Positions 14,914 to 22,899 of a stretch of 64,000 nucleotides of DNA are shown here, piece after piece. Each line of letters starts with the position of its first letter. Position 1 is the stretch's first letter. The stretch comes from Spirochaetaceae bacterium (GTDB taxonomy: Bacteria > Spirochaetota > Spirochaetia > Treponematales > Treponemataceae), in the NCBI GenBank assembly GCA_017416145.1, contig JAFQDD010000007.1:21784-85783 (forward strand), read 5' to 3'. A program made the translations under genes and the position numbers. Under the pieces are notes generated by a model. The model saw only the letters and a program-made list of their open reading frames with translations. It had not been told where the DNA came from and searched no databases.

Positions 14914-16776
14914 TTGTTTAATTTTGAAGAATTATTTCATAATTTCAAAATGAATTGGTTTTTTAAAAATCCTCTATATTTTAAAATTCTTTGTCTGTTT
15001 GAAATTAAAGAATCAAAACAAAATTTTTGTGCAATTAGATGTGGTAAACAAATTATTGAATATAATCCTGATATTTTAGAAACAATGTCGGTGGCAGAAA
15101 TCAGAAATCTTCTTATTGCAGAATTAAACAGAATAATTCTTCGCCATCCTTATCGCAAAAAGCCAAACAGTTGTTATGATACACTTTGGTATGAAGCAAG
15201 TGATATTACTATAAAACAAGAAAAAATCTTCAAATATAATTTTCCTGCAAATCACAACATGGAATATTATTATAATGAACTAAAAAAACTCAAAGAAGAA
15301 GATATAGAAATTAGTCCTAATGGTAATTCCTCTATGTTAGGAATGCAAACTGATACAACAAATTCAGATGATACAAATAATAATGAAAGTGGAAATAATA
15401 ATATAAAAAAAGATTCAGAAGAATCAAAAAATCAAAAACAACAATCAAAAAATGAGGAATCTCAAAAAAATCAGGAAGAAAAAAATTCAAAAGAAACAAA
15501 TGAAAAATCAACAGAAGATTACAGCGATAATGAAGATTCTGACAAAAATGAAAATTCTTTTAATGACAAAACTGATGATGAAAAAGATTTGGAACAAGAT
15601 CAAACTGCTGTCAAAAATTTAAAACCTTTTGAAGATAATGAAAATTTGGAAGAAAAAGGAATTGAAAACCAATCCGCTAGAAATACAGAAAAATCAGAAG
15701 AAGAAGAAAAATCTATAAACAAATCCTTTGGAGCTTCAGAAAATTCCGATGAAAAAACATCCGAAAACAAATCTGCTGACAATTCAGAAAAATCAAAGGA
15801 AGACAAAATATCCATAATTTTTTCTCTAGAAAATTCTGAAAATTCAGAAAAAGAAAGTCAAAAATACGTACGGTCAAGGCACGCTTTGCTCAAGGCCTTG
15901 ACTCGTCCGTTTTTAGGGTTTGTAATAAACCCTAAATCAAAAGAAAATCAATCTAAAAATAATGACAAGTTTGATGAGATTTCCCAACAATCGATAAATA
16001 ATACAAAGGAGAAAAATAATCAAGATTCAGAAAATTATCAAAATGATAAAAATCAAAATACAGATATTAATGTTCTATTAGGACCAACAGGTTTGTGGGG
16101 TGAAGATGTAATTCAAAATCAACGAATTGAATCTTATGTGGTTGAAGCTATACAACAAAAAAGCTGGGGTACAACACCTCATGATATTGTTCAACAAATT
16201 GAAATTGAATATAAAAAAAATTATCCAGATTGTAAAAGAATATTAAAATATTTGAATGCAAAAATTAAACAAACAAATCGTGTTCTTACAAGAACAAAAC
16301 CTAGCCGCCGTTTTGGATTTTCCCAGATGGGAAGCATTTATAAACCTCGCCCTTCAAAATTACTAGTTTTTATTGATTCAAGTGGCTCTATTGCTCCAAA
16401 ACTGTTAAAAAGATTTTTGCTAACAATAAAATCAATTTTTTCAAGAACAATAAAAGAAATAGATATGTTCTTTTTTGACACAGAATTAAAATCTAAAGAG
16501 CCAATAAAAACGAAAGTATACAATATACATAAAATTGATGTAATTGGAAGAGGCGGAACAAATTTTGAATGTATTTTTGAATACATAAAGAAAAATCAAA
16601 ATAAATATGATGGAATTTTAATTTTTACAGATGGTTATGCACCAGAAGTAAATCTGAAATATAAATTGCGAACAAAACTTTGTTGGATTATTTATGACAA
16701 TGAAGGCGTTCAACCTTGGATGAAAAAAATAGGACTTTGTTCAATAATGCAAAAAAAGGTGGCAAAAAATGAGTAA
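14914..16776 (+). CDS. VWA-like protein with N-terminal metallopeptidase-like domain (DUF2201 family) and long acidic linker
   Basis: I start this at TTG 14914 (AGGAG seven bases upstream), giving 620 residues. The earlier ATG at 14836 lies inside a terminator-like hairpin. The N-terminal 110 residues resemble the putative metallopeptidase domain of DUF2201 proteins. Where an HExxH-like site is expected the sequence is AELNRIILRHPY, so activity is doubtful. Residues about 160-410 are a low-complexity Asn/Glu/Ser/Lys linker holding an in-frame palindromic insert (15868-15936). The C-terminus is a VWA domain with the MIDAS motif FIDSSGS, then GRGGTNF and LIFTDGY. It pairs with the MoxR ATPase upstream, a standard chaperone-like ATPase/VWA arrangement. 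The next gene overlaps its end by eight bases. Confidence 0.85.
   Translation: MFNFEELFHNFKMNWFFKNPLYFKILCLFEIKESKQNFCAIRCGKQIIEYNPDILETMSVAEIRNLLIAELNRIILRHPYRKKPNSCYDTLWYEASDITIKQEKIFKYNFPANHNMEYYYNELKKLKEEDIEISPNGNSSMLGMQTDTTNSDDTNNNESGNNNIKKDSEESKNQKQQSKNEESQKNQEEKNSKETNEKSTEDYSDNEDSDKNENSFNDKTDDEKDLEQDQTAVKNLKPFEDNENLEEKGIENQSARNTEKSEEEEKSINKSFGASENSDEKTSENKSADNSEKSKEDKISIIFSLENSENSEKESQKYVRSRHALLKALTRPFLGFVINPKSKENQSKNNDKFDEISQQSINNTKEKNNQDSENYQNDKNQNTDINVLLGPTGLWGEDVIQNQRIESYVVEAIQQKSWGTTPHDIVQQIEIEYKKNYPDCKRILKYLNAKIKQTNRVLTRTKPSRRFGFSQMGSIYKPRPSKLLVFIDSSGSIAPKLLKRFLLTIKSIFSRTIKEIDMFFFDTELKSKEPIKTKVYNIHKIDVIGRGGTNFECIFEYIKKNQNKYDGILIFTDGYAPEVNLKYKLRTKLCWIIYDNEGVQPWMKKIGLCSIMQKKVAKNE
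15868..15936 (+). repeat. Palindromic insert inside the VWA gene linker
   Basis: Two adjacent hairpins lie in frame within the coding sequence. GTCAAGGC (15873-15880) pairs with GCCTTGAC (15895-15902). TTTAGGGTTT (15912-15921) pairs perfectly with AAACCCTAAA (15927-15936) across a five-base loop. The first is G+C-rich, unlike the surrounding AT-rich repeats. It encodes a hydrophobic/basic stretch (VRSRHALLKALTRPFLGFVI) in an otherwise polar, acidic linker. This looks like a small palindromic element tolerated in frame, comparable in kind to Rickettsia palindromic elements. Confidence 0.65.
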
Positions 16777-17329
16777 AATATCTTTTTATATTTTGGGCGA
16801 TTATTATCAATTTGAAAAAAAGGTTTTAAATAGAAAAAAAATCTACGGAGAAAAGAAAATTATTCCTGTAGATAAAAATGGTAACGAATGCGACAAAGGT
16901 TATCTTAACGAAACTGGAACAAGCCTTTATTTAAGCAAATGCAGTTCTTTTTGCGAATTAACTGACGAAGGATTATATGTTGAAAAACCAAAAACACAAA
17001 AAAAACTTGATGAAACCCTAAGATTTGAAGAAGAAAAGTCATCATATTTTTCACAATATTCGCTACTTTTTATTACAAAACAAGCTTACATTTTGGAAGG
17101 TCCTGAATCATACAGACTAGCTTATGATATTGGAGATAAAATTTTTAAAAATTATAACGGAGATAAATTTCTCTTTCAAAGGAATGGAACACTTTTTTTA
17201 ATTACAAAAGACAACATGAGCGATTATTACAAAAATGATACTTTTGTGGGAAAAGACACAAATCCTTTTTTTGAAGAAGTGCCATTTCTTTGCAACTCAA
17301 TTGATGAAATTGAGTTTGAAAATTTATAA
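16769..17329 (+). CDS. Uncharacterised 186-residue protein
   Basis: It starts at an ATG overlapping the end of the VWA gene by eight bases, with AAGGTGG upstream inside that gene, so translation is coupled. The sequence is soluble, rich in Lys, Tyr and Phe, and predicted mostly beta. No known motif is recognisable. A region with YLNETGTSLYLSKCSSFCEL and a later IGDKIFKNYNGDKFLFQRNG suggests two beta-meander halves. Its fixed position between the VWA protein and the ligase suggests a specific partner of this cluster. Confidence 0.55.
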   Translation: MSKISFYILGDYYQFEKKVLNRKKIYGEKKIIPVDKNGNECDKGYLNETGTSLYLSKCSSFCELTDEGLYVEKPKTQKKLDETLRFEEEKSSYFSQYSLLFITKQAYILEGPESYRLAYDIGDKIFKNYNGDKFLFQRNGTLFLITKDNMSDYYKNDTFVGKDTNPFFEEVPFLCNSIDEIEFENL

Positions 17330-17349
17330 TTTTAGGGGAAAAAAGTATT

Positions 17350-18042
17350 ATGAGATTAATTTCTTTTGGTAATGAAGATGGAAAATTCGCATTTGTTGGG
17401 CTTCAACCTTGTTTCGCAGAATTTAAAATGCCATTTAGAACAAATTCAAACAAAAAAAGAATAGTAAAAACAACATTAAAAACAGATGAAAGGGTTTTAT
17501 TAAAGCAATTTGATTATGATAAATTAAAACTTGGGCAATCTTTAATAGAAAATGATATTGATATTGATTTTTATGAAGAAGGAATGGAAATTAATCATCT
17601 AAAGCAAGTTTATTTGTCTGACAAAACAGAAATCACTAATGCAGTTTTATACAAAGAATACGTATACAATGAAGAGGGAGAACTTATTGAAAAAAAAGAT
17701 TTTGAAAAAAATGAATCAAACATTCAAGATGAAAACTTTCCAATAAGAATGTCGGGATTAACGGTTCCAATTTATGAAGCCATGCGACGTTATATTTTTA
17801 ATCATCATTATCAACTAATTCACATAAACGGTTTAACTTATGATTTTTTATACAATATTGCAAAACGGCTAGATGAATCAAAATGCCTAATGTATGTGGG
17901 TGGTGGCAAAAACGGAAAAGACCCAATAGTTCTTACAAACGGCGGTAAAAGATATCAAGCATTTTTATCTGGAGCAGTAAATTCAGAAGAAGAATATAAA
18001 CTTTGCTTGCATTTTACAAATATTGATTTGGAGGACTATTAA
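17350..18042 (+). CDS. Uncharacterised 230-residue protein
   Basis: ATG at 17350 has AGGGGA upstream. The protein is soluble and acidic with an alternating beta/alpha appearance. The N-terminus (SFGNEDGKFAFVGLQPCFAE) and the C-terminus (MYVGGGKNGKDPIVLTNGGK followed by RYQAFLSGA) contain Gly-rich turns, but I cannot match them to a nucleotide-binding family. Its last base is shared with the ATG of the ligase gene (TAATG), so the two are translationally coupled and probably act together. Confidence 0.55.
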   Translation: MRLISFGNEDGKFAFVGLQPCFAEFKMPFRTNSNKKRIVKTTLKTDERVLLKQFDYDKLKLGQSLIENDIDIDFYEEGMEINHLKQVYLSDKTEITNAVLYKEYVYNEEGELIEKKDFEKNESNIQDENFPIRMSGLTVPIYEAMRRYIFNHHYQLIHINGLTYDFLYNIAKRLDESKCLMYVGGGKNGKDPIVLTNGGKRYQAFLSGAVNSEEEYKLCLHFTNIDLEDY

Positions 18043-19553
18043 TGAAAATTGATTTATATCAAAATCTTTTAGACGCCCTTGAAATTGCAGATGTAATGCA
18101 CGAAGATAGTCGTTCGCTTTGCCTTTTTAATGAACTTTCACAAGATTATAAACAAAATCTTTCTAAAAACTTTTTATTACTCCATGGAAATGAAATTAGC
18201 CAAAAATTAGTTGATCAAGAATTTTGTGTAACTCGAAAAATAGACGGAGAACTTAGAACAATCTTTTTTAATGGCAAAGAAACAGTAATGCGTAGTTCCA
18301 GTAACAAAGAACAAAAGGATTTTCCATGTTTAGAAGAAATTACTAAAATCTGTAAGGCAAATGGGCTAAAAAATGCAGCTTTTGTAGGAGAATTAAACTT
18401 TGTTTTAGAAAATAATAAACGCACAAGAGTTACGGATGTTATTCATGCTCTTGCAAATAAAGAATTACATTCAAAATTAAGACTTTCCATTTTTGATATT
18501 CTTTTTATTGATTCAAAAGCAATTAACAAAATTAATACAAAACCCTACAAAGAAGTTCATAACAAAATTGTAGAAATTTTTGGAAAAGAAAAAAACTTTT
18601 TTGTAGAGCCAATTCAAATGGAAATTGCTTCTACAACAGAAGAAGTAATCAAAATTTATAAAAAATGGGTTGAACAAGAAAAAGCAGAAGGTCTTGTTGT
18701 TCATTCAGACACACAATTTTTATGGAAAATTAAACCACTACACACCATTGATGCCGTTGCCTTAGGATATACAGTTGGCGAACAGGGCGTTAGAGACATT
18801 CTTTTTGCTGTTACAGAAAAAGATGGAACTTACAGACTTTTTGCCCACGGTGGGAACGGTCTAACTTACGAACAAAGAGAATATTATCTTGAAAAATTCA
18901 ATGAAATAAAATGCAGCACAAACTATTATTACACAGATTCCAGAAATGTTGCTTTTTTTATGATAAAACCAAAATATGTTTTTGAAGTTGGCGCCATTGA
19001 TTTTTCAGCAGAAAAGTCATTATATGCCACCATTCAAGAAAGAAGTTTGGCGGAGGTAAAAGAAGATGGCCTTTATAGTCCAAAATATAATCCAATCATA
19101 ATGTATTCTCCAATAACAAAAGAATATGATTTTCTAAAAAAATCCCCAGGAGTTTCAACTTACAGTTTACAGATTTTGAGATTAAGAGATGATAAAAATC
19201 CTATTTACGAAGATACAAGAGTTGAACAAATTTCAGATATTTGTCCTTTTTCAGAAGAAAATTTTCCTTCAGTTAAAATTGAAAATCTTCCAAAATCTGA
19301 AATTTTATATAAATCAGTGTACAAAAAAATTAATAATGCAAGTTTATACGTAAAAAAATTCGTAATATTAAAAACAAACAAGGAAAACACAAAAAAGTTT
19401 TCAAAATATTTATTACATATAAGTGACTTTAGTACAGGAAGAAAAGAATGTATACAAAAAGTTGTTATTCCTTCTTGTAGTTATCAGCAACTTTTTGAAA
19501 TTATGCAACGAAGAATTAGAAAAGAAATTAAAACAGGATGGATTTTATGTTAA
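18042..19553 (+). CDS. ATP-dependent DNA/RNA ligase-family nucleotidyltransferase
   Basis: A 503-residue protein with the covalent nucleotidyltransferase motifs in order: motif I VTRKIDGELR (Lys is the AMP-accepting residue, K-x-D-G), an Arg-containing MRSSSNKEQKD, motif III FVGELNF, motif IIIa SIFDILFID, motif IV AEGLVVHS and motif V LWKIKPLHTIDAV. An OB-fold-like domain follows (LFAVTEKDGTYRLFAHGGNG through KYVFEVGAIDFS), then about 130 residues that I do not recognise. The layout is that of an ATP-dependent polynucleotide ligase. The DNA versus RNA substrate cannot be told from motifs. Its co-location with a GIY-YIG-like protein and MoxR/VWA genes suggests a nucleic-acid repair or modification system. 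Confidence 0.85.
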   Translation: MKIDLYQNLLDALEIADVMHEDSRSLCLFNELSQDYKQNLSKNFLLLHGNEISQKLVDQEFCVTRKIDGELRTIFFNGKETVMRSSSNKEQKDFPCLEEITKICKANGLKNAAFVGELNFVLENNKRTRVTDVIHALANKELHSKLRLSIFDILFIDSKAINKINTKPYKEVHNKIVEIFGKEKNFFVEPIQMEIASTTEEVIKIYKKWVEQEKAEGLVVHSDTQFLWKIKPLHTIDAVALGYTVGEQGVRDILFAVTEKDGTYRLFAHGGNGLTYEQREYYLEKFNEIKCSTNYYYTDSRNVAFFMIKPKYVFEVGAIDFSAEKSLYATIQERSLAEVKEDGLYSPKYNPIIMYSPITKEYDFLKKSPGVSTYSLQILRLRDDKNPIYEDTRVEQISDICPFSEENFPSVKIENLPKSEILYKSVYKKINNASLYVKKFVILKTNKENTKKFSKYLLHISDFSTGRKECIQKVVIPSCSYQQLFEIMQRRIRKEIKTGWILC

Positions 19554-20152
19554 GTAATACAATTAATTTTATAAATCAATTTTGGCCAGAAAGAATTGAG
19601 CATTGAAAAGAATTGGATGAAAAAACAACACAAATTCTTGTTAATAGTAAATTGTTAACTAAAACATTTGAATCAAACATTTTAAACGTAGATAAAGATC
19701 CAATATTATCAAGCCTCTATGCAGGAAATCTTGACGAAATAAAATTGATTCTTTCACACCCAAAACACGCTTACGACATTCTGTTTATAAAAGATTTTTA
19801 TGAAAAATACCAGCACGGTAATTTCATAAGATTTGATAATCAATATAATTTTATTTTTGAAAATCCAAAACAATATGAAACAGAAATAAAGCCATTAAAG
19901 AATATAAATAATTACTTTAAAAGAATTTTAGAATACCTTCCCGAGTATTACAAAATTAAAAATCCGAGAAACACAGATATTTTTGGAAGATTTCTAGTTG
20001 GCTCAAACAATGTTGTTTTTCAAGCAAAATATGAAGAATTACGTTTTTATGGCGACCAAATAAAATTAATTCCAGCCTTAATTAAGTATAGAAATGAAAA
20101 TCTCATAAAATTTGTTTTTCAGGCAAAAAACGAATCAGATGATAATTATTGA
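19547..20152 (+). pseudogene. Uncharacterised gene interrupted by an in-frame TGA
   Basis: ATG at 19547 overlaps the ligase stop, the same coupled arrangement as its neighbours. It encodes SNTINFINQFWPERIEH, meets TGA at 19604-19606, and continues in the same frame as KELDEKTTQILVNSKLLTKT to TAA at 20150-20152. Downstream of the TGA the only early start is TTG 19613, without a ribosome site. The natural reading is one 201-residue protein with a Trp codon (TGG) changed to TGA. The remainder is a charged, helical protein of unknown family. Readthrough, selenocysteine or sequencing error are alternatives. The rest of the frame is clean, so any inactivation is recent. Confidence 0.6.
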
Positions 20153-20177
20153 TTTTATGAATAAAAAAGGATGTATA

Positions 20178-21356
20178 ATGAAAAATAGTTTTAATTTAAG
20201 TTCCGATGAAATTAGAGTTTTTGGTGGCTTTGAATTATTTGTAAAAGAAAATGAAATAGATATTCCAAATTGTAATTTAACTGTTTCTGGGGATTTTTCT
20301 TTTGACTGTATGAATAATCTTGTAAAATATTTATATGATGAAGACCAACAATTAAACTCTTTTACATACTCCAAAGATTTAAAAACTGCATATTTAGTTG
20401 CAAATTATTCAATTGCAAAGGATATAATAATTCCAGAAGGCGTTACAAACCTTGAAAAAATGTTTTTTCTGTACAAAACAGAAGAATATTCATCTTATCG
20501 TTATTCATATGAAGACGAAAAAGAAAAAAAAGCAAAACAAAAACTCTTTTTTAAATATCAAATTGAAAATTTGTATCTTCCAAATTCATTATTAACTATT
20601 CAAGAAAATACATTTTCAGAAGCAAAAATTAACAACATTTCAATCGAAAATACTTACTTTAAAATGATAAACAATCAACTAGTGAATGTTTTTTCAAAAG
20701 AAAGGATTTTTTCAATTGCAACAAAAAAAATACCAGAAAAAACTCTAGAACTTTGGAAAAATCTAAATAAATATGATTTAAATATTGTTTATAATACAGA
20801 ATTTTGGATTACAAAATTTAATAAAATAAAAGATTCATTAAAAGATGTGCCACTAGATTTACAAAACAAACATCCAATACAGGCACTAAAAACAGCACTT
20901 TTATCCTTTCCGGATTTTTGCAACACCTGGGAAATTAGGTCAAGAAAAGATAAAACTCTTCCAAGAAATATAAAAGACAAAATTTCATATTTATGTTTGA
21001 ATGCTGAAAAATATATAAATTATTACGGAATCCCTGTTGTTTTTAGCGAAGAAGATAAAGAGCCAATTCTCAGTTATACTTCAGAATGCATTATTCCAAA
21101 TCAGCAAATTGAAATCATTTTTCAACTAGACTACACTGGCATAAATATGATAATTCTAGATTTTAATATGTTCATTCTTATTCCAAAAAAAGATTTAGGT
21201 CGCATCAAATCATTTATCGAATACTTAGAAACAAATATGTACAATATTATAAAAACCGTAAAAGACACAAAAAATCAAACATTTGCAGACAATCAAATGA
21301 AAGCTGAAATGGAAATTAACAATCAAGATAGAAGCAATATTTTGAATTCCTTGTAA
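20178..21356 (+). CDS. Uncharacterised protein with a short leucine-rich (BspA/LRR_5-like) segment
   Basis: I take ATG 20178 (AAAAGGATG upstream) over earlier in-frame starts, giving 392 residues. The middle resembles LRR_5/BspA repeats: IIPEGVTNLEKMFFL, then IENLYLPNSLLTIQENTFSE, where lists of such repeats normally read IPxSVTxIGxxAF. The C-terminal half is mixed alpha/beta without known motifs. There is no signal peptide. It is the last plus-strand gene of the 9-21 kb cluster. A role as a protein-binding subunit is possible but unsupported. Confidence 0.55.
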   Translation: MKNSFNLSSDEIRVFGGFELFVKENEIDIPNCNLTVSGDFSFDCMNNLVKYLYDEDQQLNSFTYSKDLKTAYLVANYSIAKDIIIPEGVTNLEKMFFLYKTEEYSSYRYSYEDEKEKKAKQKLFFKYQIENLYLPNSLLTIQENTFSEAKINNISIENTYFKMINNQLVNVFSKERIFSIATKKIPEKTLELWKNLNKYDLNIVYNTEFWITKFNKIKDSLKDVPLDLQNKHPIQALKTALLSFPDFCNTWEIRSRKDKTLPRNIKDKISYLCLNAEKYINYYGIPVVFSEEDKEPILSYTSECIIPNQQIEIIFQLDYTGINMIILDFNMFILIPKKDLGRIKSFIEYLETNMYNIIKTVKDTKNQTFADNQMKAEMEINNQDRSNILNSL

Positions 21357-21472
21357 AAAAAACGACTATAATAATCAACAAAGGGTATCGGCGTAATGTA
21401 GGCCAATTTAGTATCAGAGGTTGGTGCGGTAGTTGCAGGAAGCCGAAGTTACAATTTTGGGAAATCCACATA
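21357..21472. other. Short intergenic stretch of foreign-looking composition
   Basis: This 116-base stretch between two convergent genes is richer in G+C than its surroundings (GTATCGGCGTAATGTAGGCC, GGTTGGTGCGGTAGTTGCAG). A short plus-strand frame ends VVAGSRSYNFGKST before TAA at about 21470. There is no start codon or ribosome site. It may be the tail of a lost gene at the boundary of the accessory region. I cannot identify it. Confidence 0.3.
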
Positions 21473-21514
21473 AAAAAAGCTGGTTTCAACCATAAAAAGT
21501 TGACCAGCTTTTTT
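21473..21514. terminator. hisS intrinsic terminator (bidirectional)
   Basis: AAAAAAGCTGGT (21473-21484) and ACCAGCTTTTTT (21503-21514) form a 12-base stem with T runs on both strands. It ends hisS on the minus strand and the accessory cluster on the plus strand. A near copy is present at 4880-4918. Confidence 0.88.
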
Positions 21515-21538
21515 ACAAACTTACAAGCGTAATTTGTT

Positions 21539-22864
21539 TTAATTTTTGCTTTCTAAAATAATCTTTCCAGCTTCTTCCACAGAAATATCTGTAAATTGTT
21601 CACGGGTTAAAAGATTTTTTAGTGTAAGCACATTTTTTTCTGCATCCTCGGCTTTTATCAAGATTCCAAAAGGAATACCTTTCTTTTCAGCCACTGTGTA
21701 TTGTTGGCCGATTTTCTTTTCATCAGCAAAAACTTCCACGTTTACGCCTTTGCTGCGAAGGGCAGAAGCCACAGCTTGATAGTGTACAGAAAGATTTTTA
21801 TCCAAACAGAAAATCTCACAATCTAGGAAACTACCTTTTTTGTTAGTTGCTCCAAGTTGTTCAAGTCCTGCAATCAATCTGTCTAAGCCAATGCTTGAGC
21901 CAACTCCAGGAATACGGTCTTTCATATAAAGTCCAGCCAAATTGTCGTAGCGACCTCCAGAACAAACAGACCCAATTGATGGCAAGTCGTTTAAGAAAGT
22001 TTCGTAAACAACCCCTGTGTAATAGTCAAGCCCACGGGTAATTGCTGGGTCTAAAACGAAAGTTTTTTCGATTCCAGCAGCTTTCATCATATTGCGGATT
22101 TCTTTCATTCTTTCAATATGTGGAATAGCTTTTTCTCCAGCAAGATTTGCAATATTTTCCAAAGTTGAATCAAAGTCTTCTTTTGAAGAAATGAAGCTCA
22201 TAATCTTTTCTTTTTTGATTTCAGCTTCAGAATCGCCTTCCATAAGAGCAACTAGTTCAGCTTTTACTTTTTCTTCACCGATTTTTGCTAGTTTATCGAT
22301 GGTGCGTAAAATATCTTCGCTTTTTTCTCGTAAACCAATTGTGTCCAAAAATTCGTTTAAGATTCCTCTGTGGTTCACTTTGATAGTAACATTTTCAACA
22401 CCAATCACAGATAATGCATATTTCATCAAAGAAAGAATTTCAAAATCTGCTGTGGCACTGTCAGAACCTACCATGTCAAAATCACATTGTACAAATTCTC
22501 TGTAACGTCCAGCTTGTGGTTTTTCTCCACGCCAAACTTTAGCAATATGATATCTTTTGAATGGGAAATATAATTCTTCTTTATGTTCTGCAACAAAACG
22601 GGCAAAAGGAACTGTTAAATCAAAACGTAGTGCAACATCACGTTTTCCATTGTCTTCAAATCTAAAAACTTGTTTTTCAGTTTCACCATTACTTTTTCGT
22701 AAAAGGATTTCAGAATATTCCAAAACTGGAGTATCGATTGGCACAAATCCATAAGAACGAAAGGCAGAAGTAAGTTTTTCAATCAAAATTGAGCGATTGA
22801 TTTCTGCATCTGGTAAAAAATCTCTAAAACCTTTTAAAACTTTTGGTTGTATTAGTGTTTCCAT
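21539..22864 (-). CDS. hisS: Histidine-tRNA ligase
   Basis: From ATG 22864 the protein has 441 residues, normal for bacterial HisRS. It charges tRNA-His in the cytoplasm. Class II features: motif 1 region KGFRDFLPD, motif 2 FKRYHIAKVWRGEKPQAGRY, the histidine-specific RGLDYYTGVVYETF, motif 3 GVGSSIGLDRL, and a C-terminal anticodon-binding domain. A longer frame to 23020 overlaps coaX and is not used. There is no Shine-Dalgarno site. A TTGAAT-17-TATTAT promoter ends six bases before the ATG, so the mRNA is probably leaderless. Its 3' end is duplicated 16.6 kb away at 4943-5102, marking this gene as a possible integration or recombination point. Confidence 0.97.
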   Translation of the reverse strand: METLIQPKVLKGFRDFLPDAEINRSILIEKLTSAFRSYGFVPIDTPVLEYSEILLRKSNGETEKQVFRFEDNGKRDVALRFDLTVPFARFVAEHKEELYFPFKRYHIAKVWRGEKPQAGRYREFVQCDFDMVGSDSATADFEILSLMKYALSVIGVENVTIKVNHRGILNEFLDTIGLREKSEDILRTIDKLAKIGEEKVKAELVALMEGDSEAEIKKEKIMSFISSKEDFDSTLENIANLAGEKAIPHIERMKEIRNMMKAAGIEKTFVLDPAITRGLDYYTGVVYETFLNDLPSIGSVCSGGRYDNLAGLYMKDRIPGVGSSIGLDRLIAGLEQLGATNKKGSFLDCEIFCLDKNLSVHYQAVASALRSKGVNVEVFADEKKIGQQYTVAEKKGIPFGILIKAEDAEKNVLTLKNLLTREQFTDISVEEAGKIILESKN

Positions 22865-22899
22865 ATTGATATAATATCTTTTATAGGAGAAAAATTCAA
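22847..22899. promoter_or_regulatory. Overlapping divergent promoters of hisS and coaX
   Basis: Plus strand (coaX): TTGTAT (22847-22852), a 17-base spacer and TATAAT (22870-22875), followed by AGGAG (22885-22889). Minus strand (hisS): TTGAAT (complement of 22894-22899), a 17-base spacer and TATTAT (complement of 22871-22876). The two -10 boxes overlap by five bases, so polymerase cannot occupy both at once. The hisS start site would fall on its ATG. Confidence 0.65.

Noticed and set aside
15912..15936. TTTAGGG/CCCTAAA reminiscent of telomere repeats
   Set aside because: It occurs once as a hairpin, not as a tandem array, and lies inside a coding frame.
19604..19606. Confident selenocysteine call for the TGA
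   Set aside because: No clear SECIS-like hairpin was seen right after it and the context favours a Trp codon change, so it is listed only as one possible explanation.
21473..21670. hisS end as a phage attachment site with integrase
   Set aside because: The duplicated end is real, but no integrase, excisionase or phage structural gene was found between the copies, so I report only the duplication and possible integration, not a prophage.
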